Shown here piece by piece: positions 8,113 through 16,366 of a DNA stretch of 64,000 bases (its first letter is position 1; each line of letters begins with the position of its first letter). The notes beneath the pieces were generated by a model that was not told the origin of the DNA, ran no database searches, and was given only the letters and a program-made list of their open reading frames with translations. The position numbers and the translations under genes were made by a program. Location: NCBI GenBank assembly GCA_001298545.1, contig LJCX01000001.1, positions 310,001 through 374,000 of the forward strand, given 5' to 3'. This DNA is from Actinobacteria bacterium OV320 (GTDB taxonomy: Bacteria > Actinomycetota > Actinomycetes > Streptomycetales > Streptomycetaceae).

Positions 8113-9002
8113 TGGTGCTCCATCGGTGGGTTCTCGTCGGCGAGTGGGCCCGACGGCCTGTGGTGGGCCCAGTGCGGGCCGAGGTCGTCGAGCGTCCAGC
8201 CGAAGGGGTAGCTACGGGGTTTCGGGCGGCTCGGCCACCAGCCGGGCCGGGCGGGCAGAAGGCGAGTCAGCAGGGCACGAGCCCGCAGGAGGAGCTGGGC
8301 CGCCGTGCGTACCGGGCGCGGCTGCGGGCGGAAGCCCAGCGCGGTCAGCAGCGGTTCGTCCAGGACGGCCAGGGCGAGGCGGGCCACGAGCGGTCGCAGC
8401 GGCCGCGGGTACCAGTCGGTGATGATCCGCAGGGTGGCCGCGGCGAACCGCCGGTTGGCGGGGTCGTACGCGAACATCTCCTTCTCGTAGGCGTCGTGGA
8501 GCTGTTCGAAGCCGGCGTAGTCGGCGGGGATCCCGGTGACGCCCATCATCTCGCCCATGCGCCGGCCCACCAGGGCCAGACTCTCGGTCTCCTGCGGGCA
8601 CAGCGGTCGCCAGCCGTACCGGTCGATCCACCGCTTGGGTCCGACCACGGTGGTCGCCAGGACGTAGAGGTAGTCCTCGTTGGCTATGCGGTAGCGGCCG
8701 TGGATGCGGTTGAGGTGCCGGGCGGTGGCCCGCCCGTGCGGGGAGTCCAGCCCGTGGCGGACCATCTCGTACGCGACCAGTACCGTGTCGTCGTACCGTT
8801 TCTGTCCCGCGCGTTCGAACTCCTGTGTGCGGTCCAGGAGTTGGGATATGCGGGGTACGCCGTAGTCGCGCAGGAAGGCGACGGACACGCCCTGCACGTA
8901 GTCCCAGGGGAACTCGTAGCGGGTGATCCACCGGAAGATCTCCTCGTGGTCGCGTCGGGGATCCATCCGGCGGATCCGTTCGAGCCGGCTGTAGCGGCCC
9001 AT
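8109..9002 (-). CDS. MpaB/rubber-oxygenase-type (DUF2236 family) oxygenase
   Basis: A 297-residue protein with the DUF2236/MpaB pattern: RHLNRIHGRY at 95-104 and DYLYVLATTVVGPKRWIDRYGW with conserved His and Arg residues that in the family's latex-clearing protein serve a b-type heme. The fungal member MpaB performs oxidative cleavage of a prenyl side chain, and Lcp cleaves polyisoprene to aldehydes. By analogy this enzyme may oxidise an isoprenoid or fatty chain. AGGAGG eight bases upstream supports the 9002 start. It lies between DUF6114 and the aldehyde dehydrogenase, overlapping the latter by four bases. No signal peptide is evident. Confidence 0.8.
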   Translation of the reverse strand: MGRYSRLERIRRMDPRRDHEEIFRWITRYEFPWDYVQGVSVAFLRDYGVPRISQLLDRTQEFERAGQKRYDDTVLVAYEMVRHGLDSPHGRATARHLNRIHGRYRIANEDYLYVLATTVVGPKRWIDRYGWRPLCPQETESLALVGRRMGEMMGVTGIPADYAGFEQLHDAYEKEMFAYDPANRRFAAATLRIITDWYPRPLRPLVARLALAVLDEPLLTALGFRPQPRPVRTAAQLLLRARALLTRLLPARPGWWPSRPKPRSYPFGWTLDDLGPHWAHHRPSGPLADENPPMEHQ

Positions 9003-9014
9003 GGGTGATGCCTC

Positions 9015-9054
9015 CTGTCGGGCTGTCGGGCTGTCGGGCTGTCGGGCTATCGGG
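9015..9054. repeat. 8-bp tandem repeat between the DUF6114 and MpaB-type genes
   Basis: CTGTCGGG occurs four times and then once as CTATCGGG. The last unit contains the stop codon of the DUF6114 gene (minus strand TAG at 9047-9049). The array fills most of the gap before the ribosome site of the MpaB-type gene. Confidence 0.9.
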
Positions 9055-10642
9055 TGTGGCTGTGCGCGCTCAGGCCGGAGAAGTTGACCGTCTCGGCGTC
9101 GACCAGTACCTGGCCGGCCTCCACGGCGGTGACCGACAGCTCGGGCAGCCGCACGGCGATCGGCAGGTTGGCCGGCACGACGTCGGCGCCGATGCAGATG
9201 CGCGGGGTGGCGACGTCGATGACGGGGATGGTGAGGGAGCCGGAGAGCTGGGTGACGTAGATGTCGACCTGGGGGATGTCGAGGTCCACGTCGATCGTCT
9301 GCACCTGGCCGGGCGTCTCCAGACGGAAGGTGTAGTCGTCCGCGACGAGCCGGTCCGCGTGCACCCACAGCACCTTGAGCCGCCCGCCGCCGACCGTCCC
9401 GAGATAGGTGGCGCCGTGGATGATGGCCCCGTAGGCGGTCAGGCTGTCCGCGCCGACCTGGGCGTAGACGCTGTTGACCGGGTACGTCGCCCGGGGACGG
9501 CCCGGCCGGTCCCCGACGACGACGGGCGGGCGCAGGGCCGTCAGGTCGTCGGGGTCCTCGGGCATTCCGCCCGGCTCGGGGTGGGGCAGACCGCCGGTGT
9601 CGACGCCGGTCAGGCACGGGAGGGTGACCTGGGGGCCCAGGGTGGTCCCGGGCCGGTCCGCTGCCGCTCCGGTGCCGGAACCGTCGTCCCGACCGTTCCC
9701 CTGGCCGACGTCGTCCCCGGGCGAGCCTGAGCCGGCAGACGGGCCGGCGGACGGGCCGACGGAAGGGCTCGGGGTGACGCCGGGCGAGGCGGATCCGGTG
9801 GGGGAGGGAGTGGTCTGCGGGGACCCCGACGGGGAGGCGGACGGTGTCGTGGAAGAGGTGGCGCCCGACCCCCACTCCCAAGGCCACCCGCTCGTCGGCC
9901 ACGGCAGCGGGAACAGGCTGGTGCCGCCCGCCGCCGAGGCGCCGGTGGCGCCCGGGAGCATCGCCGCCGCCAGCGCCGTGGTCAGGACGAAGAGGACCGC
10001 GCCCCGCTTGCCGGCCCGGTGTCCGCGGTACCGGGCTCGGCCCTCATCGGCTTTCGGGCGGCCGCCCGCTGCGTCCCCGCCCGCTCCGTCCCCGCCCGTT
10101 CCGTGTCCGGTGGCCAGGGACCCGGCGGCCCGCTCCGCACGGGCTGCCGCGTCCGCGGGCCGCGCGGAGGCGGCGCCTTCACCTGCTGGTGGATCTCCGG
10201 CGTCTTCCTCGGGGTGCCGGTTCCCCGGCATCCAGCCGAAGGCCATGGAGGAGCCGATGAGGCCGGCCAGCATGCCGATGCCGAAACCACCCAGATTCGT
10301 CGTCGCCATCGAGGTCAGGGACGCGACGGCGGTGACGATCGAGACGAACATGCGCTGGTCGGGCTTGAAGAGGAAGAAGATCCCGCCCGCGACGAGGACC
10401 ACGCTGATGCCCACGGCCGACATCGCGCCGACCCCGACCCTGATCATCAGCGGCAGCGGGGCGAGCGGGATGGCGACCATCTCGACACCGCCCGCGATCA
10501 CCCACAGCGCGGCCCAGAAAGGACGTCTCCTGCGCCAGGCGCGCAGCGAGCGGCGAGCCCGCGGCGCGGGCAGGATCCGGTCGAGCCAGTCCCCGGTCTC
10601 CCGGGCCAGCTCCGACAGGAAGCCGAGAACGAAAGCGAACAT
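9047..10642 (-). CDS. DUF6114-type membrane protein with secreted C-terminal domain
   Basis: A 531-residue protein. Residues 42-135 form about four closely spaced membrane segments (the DUF6114 pattern with IAGGVEMVAIPLAPLPL and a conserved FKPDQR turn). A charged Ala/Gly-rich linker follows, then a fifth hydrophobic segment near 215-235, a Ser/Pro/Thr/Gly-rich stretch at 255-310 typical of a wall-spanning spacer, and a beta-rich C-terminal domain of about 180 residues without known catalytic motif. It lies 24 bases downstream of the DUF6230 gene, as these two families do in other Streptomyces. Function unknown; an envelope anchor or carrier is inference. Confidence 0.75.
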   Translation of the reverse strand: MFAFVLGFLSELARETGDWLDRILPAPRARRSLRAWRRRRPFWAALWVIAGGVEMVAIPLAPLPLMIRVGVGAMSAVGISVVLVAGGIFFLFKPDQRMFVSIVTAVASLTSMATTNLGGFGIGMLAGLIGSSMAFGWMPGNRHPEEDAGDPPAGEGAASARPADAAARAERAAGSLATGHGTGGDGAGGDAAGGRPKADEGRARYRGHRAGKRGAVLFVLTTALAAAMLPGATGASAAGGTSLFPLPWPTSGWPWEWGSGATSSTTPSASPSGSPQTTPSPTGSASPGVTPSPSVGPSAGPSAGSGSPGDDVGQGNGRDDGSGTGAAADRPGTTLGPQVTLPCLTGVDTGGLPHPEPGGMPEDPDDLTALRPPVVVGDRPGRPRATYPVNSVYAQVGADSLTAYGAIIHGATYLGTVGGGRLKVLWVHADRLVADDYTFRLETPGQVQTIDVDLDIPQVDIYVTQLSGSLTIPVIDVATPRICIGADVVPANLPIAVRLPELSVTAVEAGQVLVDAETVNFSGLSAHSHTR

Positions 10643-10666
10643 GCCCGAGTCCGTCTCTCGTCGCCG

Positions 10667-11293
10667 TCAGAAGCACTGCTTGCCGGAACGGCTGAACTCG
10701 ATCTCCAGCTTCTCCAGCGTCAGCGTGCCGCCGTTGGCCGAGTAGGCGGTGCTCCGCAGGTCATGGGCGACGGCGGTGTCCGCCTGCACTCCGAACACGC
10801 CCCTCGGCCCGGTCACGCCCGGCGCGCCGGTCAGGGTGGACGCGTCCCGGCCGGCCTGCACGCCGGTGACCTTGCCGCCGCCTCCGGTGAGCGCGTCGGC
10901 GTTCACCACGAGATCGGTGCCCGCGAGCGGCTTGTCCGCGCCCGAGTGCACCAGCATGGAGATCTCTCCGACCAGCGGCAGTTTCTGCTTGAGCGAGACG
11001 CACACGTCGGAGACGGTGCCGTCCTTGACGGCCGCCAGCAGGACCGGCTTGGCGTCGTCGGCCGAGCCGCCGATGGAGGAGGGGAAGGACGACACGCCCC
11101 GCGCGGTGACCTCTGAGGCGGACACCTTGAAGGCCGTGCCGGACACGGCGAACGAGGCGGCGATCGCCCCTTCCGCGAGCGCGATGCCCAGCGCGCCCAC
11201 CGCCAGGGTGCAGGGGACGAACATCAGGGCGCTGCGCCGCCAGTGCGTCCGACCCTCGGCCACGCTTCCGGTATGTGCATATCTGTCCCTCAT
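10667..11293 (-). CDS. DUF6230 family secreted or membrane-anchored protein
   Basis: A 208-residue protein with one N-terminal hydrophobic segment (about 24-46) and a beta-rich, Val/Ser/Thr/Gly-rich outer domain with two Cys (SDVCVSLKQ and the penultimate Cys) that may form a disulphide. In databases this family has been labelled cholesterol esterase, but no GxSxG or other esterase motif is visible, so I do not adopt that name. AAGGA before ATG 11293 supports the start. It is the first gene of a probable four-gene operon running through DUF6114, the MpaB-type oxygenase and the aldehyde dehydrogenase, and is divergent from the DUF2236 pair across a putative TetR operator. Confidence 0.75.
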   Translation of the reverse strand: MRDRYAHTGSVAEGRTHWRRSALMFVPCTLAVGALGIALAEGAIAASFAVSGTAFKVSASEVTARGVSSFPSSIGGSADDAKPVLLAAVKDGTVSDVCVSLKQKLPLVGEISMLVHSGADKPLAGTDLVVNADALTGGGGKVTGVQAGRDASTLTGAPGVTGPRGVFGVQADTAVAHDLRSTAYSANGGTLTLEKLEIEFSRSGKQCF

Positions 11294-11360
11294 GGTGTTT
11301 TCCTTACCTTTAGGGGTGCATGCCGGGATCTCGCGTCGGGGTGCCGTCGAGAGAGTCGAA

Positions 11361-11387
11361 GATACAAAAACTATTGACTTGTTTCAC
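11361..11387. promoter_or_regulatory. Putative TetR operator, copy B
   Basis: Same architecture as copy A at 5686-5712: GATACAAA at the left end, CTTGTTTCAC at the right end, same 27-bp length. It overlaps the -35 of the plus-strand promoter for the DUF2236 genes and sits where a minus-strand promoter for DUF6230 must lie, a position suited to repressing both. Confidence 0.6.
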
Positions 11388-11403
11388 GGGGCGCGTCAAT
11401 ACT
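11374..11403 (+). promoter_or_regulatory. Promoter for the DUF2236 pair
   Basis: TTGACT (11374-11379) and CAATAC (11397-11402) with a 17-base spacer match a housekeeping-type promoter. On the other strand TTGACG (11399-11394) with an AT-rich -10 could serve the DUF6230 operon. Confidence 0.5.
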
Positions 11404-11431
11404 CCGGACACGACGGAGGAACGGAGGCGTC

Positions 11432-12361
11432 ATGACCGGCGTACCGCACACGTCAGACCGATCAACTCAGTTGAATACACCGGTAGTTGAGATACCCGCG
11501 CAGATACGGGCGCCGCGCAGGGGAGGGGCCGTCTGGCGCTGCTTCGGCGATGCCCGCGCCACCTTGATGGCACCCCAGCTGCTGCTTCTCCAGGTCTCGC
11601 ACCCCGTGGTCGGGGCAGGCGTCGCCGACCACAGCAACTTCCGCGCCGAGCCCTGGCCCCGCCTGATCCGCACCCTGCTCTCGCTCACCACGGTCGTCTA
11701 CGGCGGTCAGGAGGCGGCCACCGCCGAGGCGCGCCGCCTCCTCCACGTGCACACCGCGATGAAGGGCACCGACGCGCAGGGCCGCCGCTACCACGCCCTC
11801 AACCCCGAGGCGTACCACTGGGTGCACGCGACCCTGGTCAAGGGCCCCGTGGACGCGCTTCGCCTGTTCGGCAAGGGCATGTCGGACGGTGAACTGGACG
11901 AGTACTACCGCGGGATGCGGGACGTGGGCCGCGTATGGGGCCTGAAGGAGCATCACCTTCCGCCGGACTGGCCCGCGTTCATCGACTACTACGACGAGAT
12001 GGTCACCCACCGGCTGGAGTTCAACCAGTCGGTCCAGGACGTCCTCGACGAACTCGCCCACCCCGCCAAGCCGTTCCGCCGACTGCCCGGTCCGCTCTGG
12101 TCGCCTTTCGCCCGGCTCGCCGCGCACTACGCCCTGCTGGTCACCGTGGGTACCCTGCCCCCGGTCCTGCGTGAGCGGTTGCACCTGACCTGGAGCCCCC
12201 GGCAGGAACGCTCCCTGCGCCGCTTCGCCCGCGTCGTGCGCCTCCTGATGGCCCTCGTGCTGCCGCCGTTGAGGATCGCCGTCTCCCTCGCCATCGCCTA
12301 CTGGGCCACCCACCGGCCCGGCACCGACCCCGCCACCCGGCGGCCCCTGGGAGCGTGCTGA
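11432..12361 (+). CDS. DUF2236 family oxygenase-like protein, first of a tandem pair
   Basis: A 309-residue protein. It shows the DUF2236 signature: HPVVGAGVADHS at 57-68 and RYHALNPEAYHWVHATL at 119-135, with His57, His67, His129 and His132 as candidate heme or metal contacts, plus ending helices that may associate with the membrane. Family members with known function (latex-clearing protein, fungal MpaB) are oxygenases acting on isoprenoid chains. GGAGG upstream of 11432 supports the start. Its stop is followed after one base by the start of a paralogue, so the two are co-transcribed, and the promoter carries the shared TetR-type operator. Confidence 0.8.
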   Translation: MTGVPHTSDRSTQLNTPVVEIPAQIRAPRRGGAVWRCFGDARATLMAPQLLLLQVSHPVVGAGVADHSNFRAEPWPRLIRTLLSLTTVVYGGQEAATAEARRLLHVHTAMKGTDAQGRRYHALNPEAYHWVHATLVKGPVDALRLFGKGMSDGELDEYYRGMRDVGRVWGLKEHHLPPDWPAFIDYYDEMVTHRLEFNQSVQDVLDELAHPAKPFRRLPGPLWSPFARLAAHYALLVTVGTLPPVLRERLHLTWSPRQERSLRRFARVVRLLMALVLPPLRIAVSLAIAYWATHRPGTDPATRRPLGAC

Positions 12362-12362
12362 C

Positions 12363-13268
12363 GTGAACGCCCGGCCGGAACACCCCACGACCGCCGCCGC
12401 CCGACCAGGACGAGGCGACCCCGGCGCCCGCCCCGGCCCGGAGCCGTTCGGCCCGGGAACGATCCTCTGGGACATCGCCGGTGACGTACGTCTGCTGCTC
12501 TCCCTGCCGGCCGCCGTCGTGCTCCAGGTCGCCCACCCGGCGGTCGGAGCCGGCGTCGACGAGCACTCCGTGTTCCGCACCGACCCCTGGGGCCGGGCGC
12601 ACCGCTCCCTGGAATCCCTCCAGCTGTGGATCTACGGGGGTGAGCGGGCGATCGAGGAGGGCCGCAGGCTGCGCACGCTGCACAAGGGCATCAGCGGCAC
12701 CGACACCCGCGGCCGCGCGTACCATGCGCTCACCCCCGCCCACTACGCCTGGGTGCACGCCACCGCCTACCCGGCCTTCCTGTCCTCCGCCCGGTACCTG
12801 TCCCGTCCGCTCGACGAGGCCGAGGAACGCCGGCTGTACAACGAACTGCTCCGGCTCGGCGACATCCTCGGCATCGGACGGCGGGACATGCCGGCCACGC
12901 CCGAGGAGTACTGGCCGTACTTCGAGCGGATGGTCCGGGACGAGCTGGAGAACACGGTGGTCGTGCGTGAACTGCTCGACCCGCGGCGGCCGGTTCCTCC
13001 GCCCGACGGCTCGGGCGCCCTCGTGCGCAGACTCTGGCCGCTGTTGCATCCGACCCTGGCCCGGCTCCACGTATTCGTCACGACCGGTCTGCTGCCGCCC
13101 GTCGTCCGTGACCGCCTGGGGGTGACGTGGACGGCGCGGGACGAGCGCAGGATGCGCCGTCTGGGCTTCGTCGTCCGCACGGTCGTCCCGCTGCTGCCGG
13201 AACGCCTGCGCTACCTGCCCGTGGCCCGCGCGGCCCGGCGGGCGGCCCGGCGCGCCGCCCGCGCCTGA
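12363..13268 (+). CDS. DUF2236 family oxygenase-like protein, second of a tandem pair
   Basis: A 301-residue paralogue of the preceding protein with the same landmarks: HPAVGAGVDEHS at 59-70 and AYHALTPAHYAWVHAT at 119-134. The first 30 residues are Pro/Gly/Arg-rich and probably disordered. It starts at GTG 12363, one base after the upstream stop, with no separate ribosome site, so translation is probably coupled. Two adjacent paralogues may work as a heterodimer or on successive substrates (inference). The Arg/Ala-rich C-terminus could bind membrane lipid heads. Confidence 0.8.
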   Translation: MNARPEHPTTAAARPGRGDPGARPGPEPFGPGTILWDIAGDVRLLLSLPAAVVLQVAHPAVGAGVDEHSVFRTDPWGRAHRSLESLQLWIYGGERAIEEGRRLRTLHKGISGTDTRGRAYHALTPAHYAWVHATAYPAFLSSARYLSRPLDEAEERRLYNELLRLGDILGIGRRDMPATPEEYWPYFERMVRDELENTVVVRELLDPRRPVPPPDGSGALVRRLWPLLHPTLARLHVFVTTGLLPPVVRDRLGVTWTARDERRMRRLGFVVRTVVPLLPERLRYLPVARAARRAARRAARA

Positions 13269-13284
13269 GCCCGGCCCCGCCTTC

Positions 13285-13304
13285 GGGCCGTCCAGGGACG
13301 GCCC
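13285..13304. terminator. Bidirectional hairpin terminator
   Basis: Perfect 8-bp stem GGGCCGTC/GACGGCCC with loop CAGG, between the convergent DUF2236 and SRPBCC genes. No T-run follows, as is usual in Streptomyces. Confidence 0.65.
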
Positions 13305-13321
13305 GGGCCGGGTCGGCGGGA

Positions 13322-13831
13322 TCAGGAAGGGGACTCCGCTTCGAGCTCCCGCTTCAGGTTGCGCAGCGTCCTGGCGATGTTGTCCGCCTGGAAGTCGGCG
13401 AACGTGCGGCCGCCGGTGGCGACCCGGTCGAAGGCATTGGCGACGACGGACGGCCAGGCCCGCCGGTCGTCCGTCCAGGTCTCCGTGACGCGGGTGGCGC
13501 CGCCTTCGGGCTCGAAGCGGTACTCCCAGGTGGCGATCGGACCTCGCAGCCGCGGCCGGTTCAGCCCGATCGCGTGCACCCGGAAGGCGAAGCGGCGTCC
13601 GGAGTCCGCCGCCGTCACCGTGCACCGCGTGACCCAGCGGAACGCCCCCCGCTTGTTCCGGCCCTCGAACGTGGTCCCCAGCGGGGCCGACGTCTCCGGT
13701 GCCGGCACGGTGGCCCCGAGGTTCTCCGGACTCCACCGCCCCATCTGCGCGGGCCGGCTGACCGCGTCGTAGGCCGCCTCCGGCGGGACCTCTATCACGA
13801 TGCTGTCGGACACGGTGAACCTGCGGGCCAC
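13322..13831 (-). CDS. SRPBCC (START/Bet v1-like) family protein
   Basis: A 169-residue polyketide_cyc2-type protein. It begins with a strand containing VSDSIVIEVPPEAAYDAVSRPAQMGRWSPE, the usual first strand and two helices of the fold, and ends with a long amphipathic helix (NIARTLRNLKRELEAE) that closes the hydrophobic cavity. Such proteins bind small lipophilic ligands or act in cell-envelope or cyclase chemistry; no catalytic residue can be named. The GTG at 13831 is preferred because GGAG lies five bases upstream. It is a single gene, convergent with the DUF2236 pair. The 181 bases upstream hold nothing I recognise. Confidence 0.75.
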   Translation of the reverse strand: MARRFTVSDSIVIEVPPEAAYDAVSRPAQMGRWSPENLGATVPAPETSAPLGTTFEGRNKRGAFRWVTRCTVTAADSGRRFAFRVHAIGLNRPRLRGPIATWEYRFEPEGGATRVTETWTDDRRAWPSVVANAFDRVATGGRTFADFQADNIARTLRNLKRELEAESPS

Positions 13832-14012
13832 GACGACTCCAATCTCCGGGAACGCGCAGCTTACTCGCCAGTAGCAAGTGCGCGGAACGCACCGGTGCCG
13901 CTGCCGGGCGGCACCCCTCGCTGCACGCATGAGCACGTCACCGAGCAGGAGCCCTCGAAGCGGAACGGACGGTGCGGCGATCCACGCCGGACGGCCGCGT
14001 CGTACGGGGGCG

Positions 14013-14375
14013 TCACGCGCGGTCGGGAGCCTCCAGGAGGCGGAGCAGCACGGCGGCCTCCGCGCGGAGCAGCGCGGCTCGGTCGGCGTGTGCGGGCGCC
14101 GTCAACTGCGCTGCGGCCACGAGACGTTCGTCGGCTTCGGCGCGCACCACGGCCAGCACACCCTGCTCGCTCAGTTCACACCGCGCCGCCTCGGTGGCGC
14201 CGGCTCCGACCGGCGACTGCTCCAGGGCCGAGCCCCGGAGCTCGGCTTCGCCCACGGGCACCGCCTCGGCGTTGTCCAGCGCGGCGAGTGTCGTGCGCAG
14301 CGCGCTCACCGCGGCCTTGTCACGGGCGCGCATCGCTTCCGGCAGTGCTTGACGCATACGAAGACGTAGAGACAT
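14013..14375 (-). CDS. GatB/YqeY-like domain protein, short form
   Basis: A 120-residue helical protein whose N-terminus, LRMRQALPEAMRARDKAAVSALRTTLAAL, matches the start of the YqeY family (helical tail domain also found in GatB). Full YqeY proteins are about 150 residues; short Streptomyces forms of this size are common. The family has no established enzymatic role; an association with tRNA-dependent amidation is suggested only by the shared fold. It stands alone with its own promoter space. Confidence 0.65.
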   Translation of the reverse strand: MSLRLRMRQALPEAMRARDKAAVSALRTTLAALDNAEAVPVGEAELRGSALEQSPVGAGATEAARCELSEQGVLAVVRAEADERLVAAAQLTAPAHADRAALLRAEAAVLLRLLEAPDRA

Positions 14376-14514
14376 GTCGGTGACCTTAGGACGGCGCCTT
14401 CGGAGTCACAACGCGATATGGGCGAGGGCGCCGGACGTACGGCGGACGAGGGCGGGGGACGGGGTGGTGCCGGTCGCCGCCACGCCCCGAAAGGACCGCT
14501 CGCACTTGATCGGG

Positions 14515-15411
14515 TCAAAGGCGCTCGGCGATCCTGCCCGCGACTTCCACCGCGATCTCGATCGCCCGTGCCGCGAGTGGGGAGTGGGTGCGATGCGCCT
14601 GCCACAACAGGAAGATCTCGCGTGGCGGGAGTTCCGGCTCGAGTGCGTGCACGCGCAGTGACGCGTCGGAGCCGATGTCGGCACCGTGGACGGTGAGTTG
14701 CGGCAGGACCGCCGAACCCATGCCGGCGCGCACCATCGACAGCACGGTCTCGTTGCCCGCGGTGCGGCACACGATGTGCGGCCGAACACCGTGGCGTGCG
14801 AGCGCCTGCTCCAGCCGGGCCTGGTCGCAGATCGGCGGGTACGCCACCATCGGTACGCCGTCGAGCTGGGCCGGGCGCACCGGCCCTTCGGGGAAGGTGC
14901 CGGGGCGGGCCACCAGCAGGTAGGGATCGTCGAGCAGTTTGCGGTGTTCCACGTCGCCGTCGACGCGGCCGTCGAAGAACATCAGGTCGAGCTCCTGGAC
15001 CTGGGGCTGGTCGGTCTCCTCCTCGAACAGCCTGATGTCGCAGTCGGGGTGCTCGTCCCGAAGTCCGCGTACGACCAGCGGCAGGATCACGTTGGACACG
15101 CTCTGGAAGGTGCCGATGTCGACCCGGCCGTCGCCGGCCTTGAACCGGTCGACGGCTGCTGCCATCGCCTGCGCCCTCGCCAGCAGATCGCGTCCGTGTG
15201 CCAGTACCACCGTGCCGAGTGGGGTGATCCGCACCGGCCTCGGCCCGCCCGGCCGGTCGAACACGGCACCGCCGACGGCCTTCTCCAAAGCGGCGATCTG
15301 CTGACTCACCGTCGACTGCGTGTACCCGAGCCGCGCGGCCGCCCGCCCGAACGAGCCCTCGTCGGCCACGGCTGCCATCGCGGTGAGATGCCTCAGTTCC
15401 ACGTCGGACAT
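14515..15411 (-). CDS. LysR family transcriptional regulator
   Basis: A 298-residue regulator. The HTH reads LRHLTAMAAVADEGSFGRAA then LGYTQSTVSQQIAALEKAVG (residues 5-45), followed by the periplasmic-binding-like effector domain. The frame could begin at 15507, but that ATG would overlap the divergent hydrolase; the ATG at 15411 has GGTGGA four bases upstream and fits the family length. It is divergent from the alpha/beta hydrolase gene at 15506 and almost certainly regulates it through the 94-base intergenic region, the usual LysR arrangement. Confidence 0.88.
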   Translation of the reverse strand: MSDVELRHLTAMAAVADEGSFGRAAARLGYTQSTVSQQIAALEKAVGGAVFDRPGGPRPVRITPLGTVVLAHGRDLLARAQAMAAAVDRFKAGDGRVDIGTFQSVSNVILPLVVRGLRDEHPDCDIRLFEEETDQPQVQELDLMFFDGRVDGDVEHRKLLDDPYLLVARPGTFPEGPVRPAQLDGVPMVAYPPICDQARLEQALARHGVRPHIVCRTAGNETVLSMVRAGMGSAVLPQLTVHGADIGSDASLRVHALEPELPPREIFLLWQAHRTHSPLAARAIEIAVEVAGRIAERL

Positions 15412-15471
15412 GAATCCACCGTAGCCGGTGACATCGGCAAACACGATTGACTCGATCGGAAACCATCGCTT

Positions 15472-15498
15472 TTGGCAATGGACTGCTTGCTCTAGCGT
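15472..15498 (+). promoter_or_regulatory. Promoter for the alpha/beta hydrolase gene, probably leaderless
   Basis: TTGGCA (15472-15477) and TAGCGT (15493-15498) are 15 bases apart. Transcription would begin about seven bases after the -10, at or within two bases of the ATG at 15506, and no Shine-Dalgarno is present. Confidence 0.45.
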
Positions 15499-15505
15499 GG
15501 CGTTC

Positions 15506-16366
15506 ATGACCGATCACCCCTCGCACGGCGAGCGGCTCGTCGAGATCGACGACGTCGGGCTGTGCCTCGAGACCTTCGGAAACCCCGCGGACCCGGCGAT
15601 CCTGCTCATCGACGGTGCGACCGCCTCGATGCTGTGGTGGGAGACCGAGCTGTGCGAACGGATCGTGCGTGGCGACCGGTTCGTGATCCGCTACGACAAC
15701 CGGGACACCGGCAGATCCACCAGCTACCCGCCGGCGCGGCCGGGCTACACGTTCACCGACCTGGCCGCAGACGCGGTCGGCATCCTGGACGCCCTGCACA
15801 TCGAGCGCGCACACGTCGTCTGCCGGTCCATGTCCGGCGGACTCGGCCTCATCATCGGGGTGGACCACCCCGACCGGGTGGAGTCACTGACGTTCGTCTC
15901 CACCTCCACGGGCGAGGACGGCCTCCCGCCCTCGTCGGACGAGCTCGCCGACGGCATTCCCGCCGACCCGGACCCCGCCGATTCCGCCGCGGTGGTGGAC
16001 TTCGTCGTCGCATCGGCCAAGGCGTGCTCGGGCGGCTCGCCCTACTTCGACGAGACGGCCACGCGCGCGCTGGTCGAGCGGGACGTGGCCCGCACACGCG
16101 ACATCGCGTCCACCCTCGTCAACCACTACGCGATGAGCTTCGACGGGTCGTCCCGCGATTTCGCCGCCGTCAAGGCGCCGACCCTGGTGGTGCACGGCGA
16201 CCACGACCCGGTTTTCCCGCTCCCACACGGACACGCGCTGCGCGACGCGATTCCCGGCGCGACGCTGCTGATCCTGGAAGGCGCCGGGCACGACCTGCCG
16301 AAGCCGCTGTGGGACGTGTTCGTCCCGGCCCTGCTCCGGCACACAGGAGGCGGCCGGCCGCGGTAG
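15506..16366 (+). CDS. Alpha/beta hydrolase with atypical nucleophile elbow
   Basis: A 286-residue cytoplasmic hydrolase of the RdmC/aclacinomycin-methylesterase-like type. The acid and base are clear: Asp234 in LVVHGDHDPVF and His262 in LEGAGHDLP. The nucleophile is probably Ser108 in VVCRSMSGG, but both flanking glycines of GxSxG are replaced (Cys106 and Ser110), which is odd for an active esterase; the more usual family sequence is VVGxSMGG. The gene is divergent from a LysR regulator and 98 bases upstream of a methyltransferase, with which it may form an operon. Substrate unknown. Confidence 0.8.
   Translation: MTDHPSHGERLVEIDDVGLCLETFGNPADPAILLIDGATASMLWWETELCERIVRGDRFVIRYDNRDTGRSTSYPPARPGYTFTDLAADAVGILDALHIERAHVVCRSMSGGLGLIIGVDHPDRVESLTFVSTSTGEDGLPPSSDELADGIPADPDPADSAAVVDFVVASAKACSGGSPYFDETATRALVERDVARTRDIASTLVNHYAMSFDGSSRDFAAVKAPTLVVHGDHDPVFPLPHGHALRDAIPGATLLILEGAGHDLPKPLWDVFVPALLRHTGGGRPR

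Noticed and set aside
10667..11293. Cholesterol esterase annotation for the DUF6230 protein
   Set aside because: The name is attached to the family in databases, but the sequence shows no catalytic serine motif or hydrolase fold landmarks.
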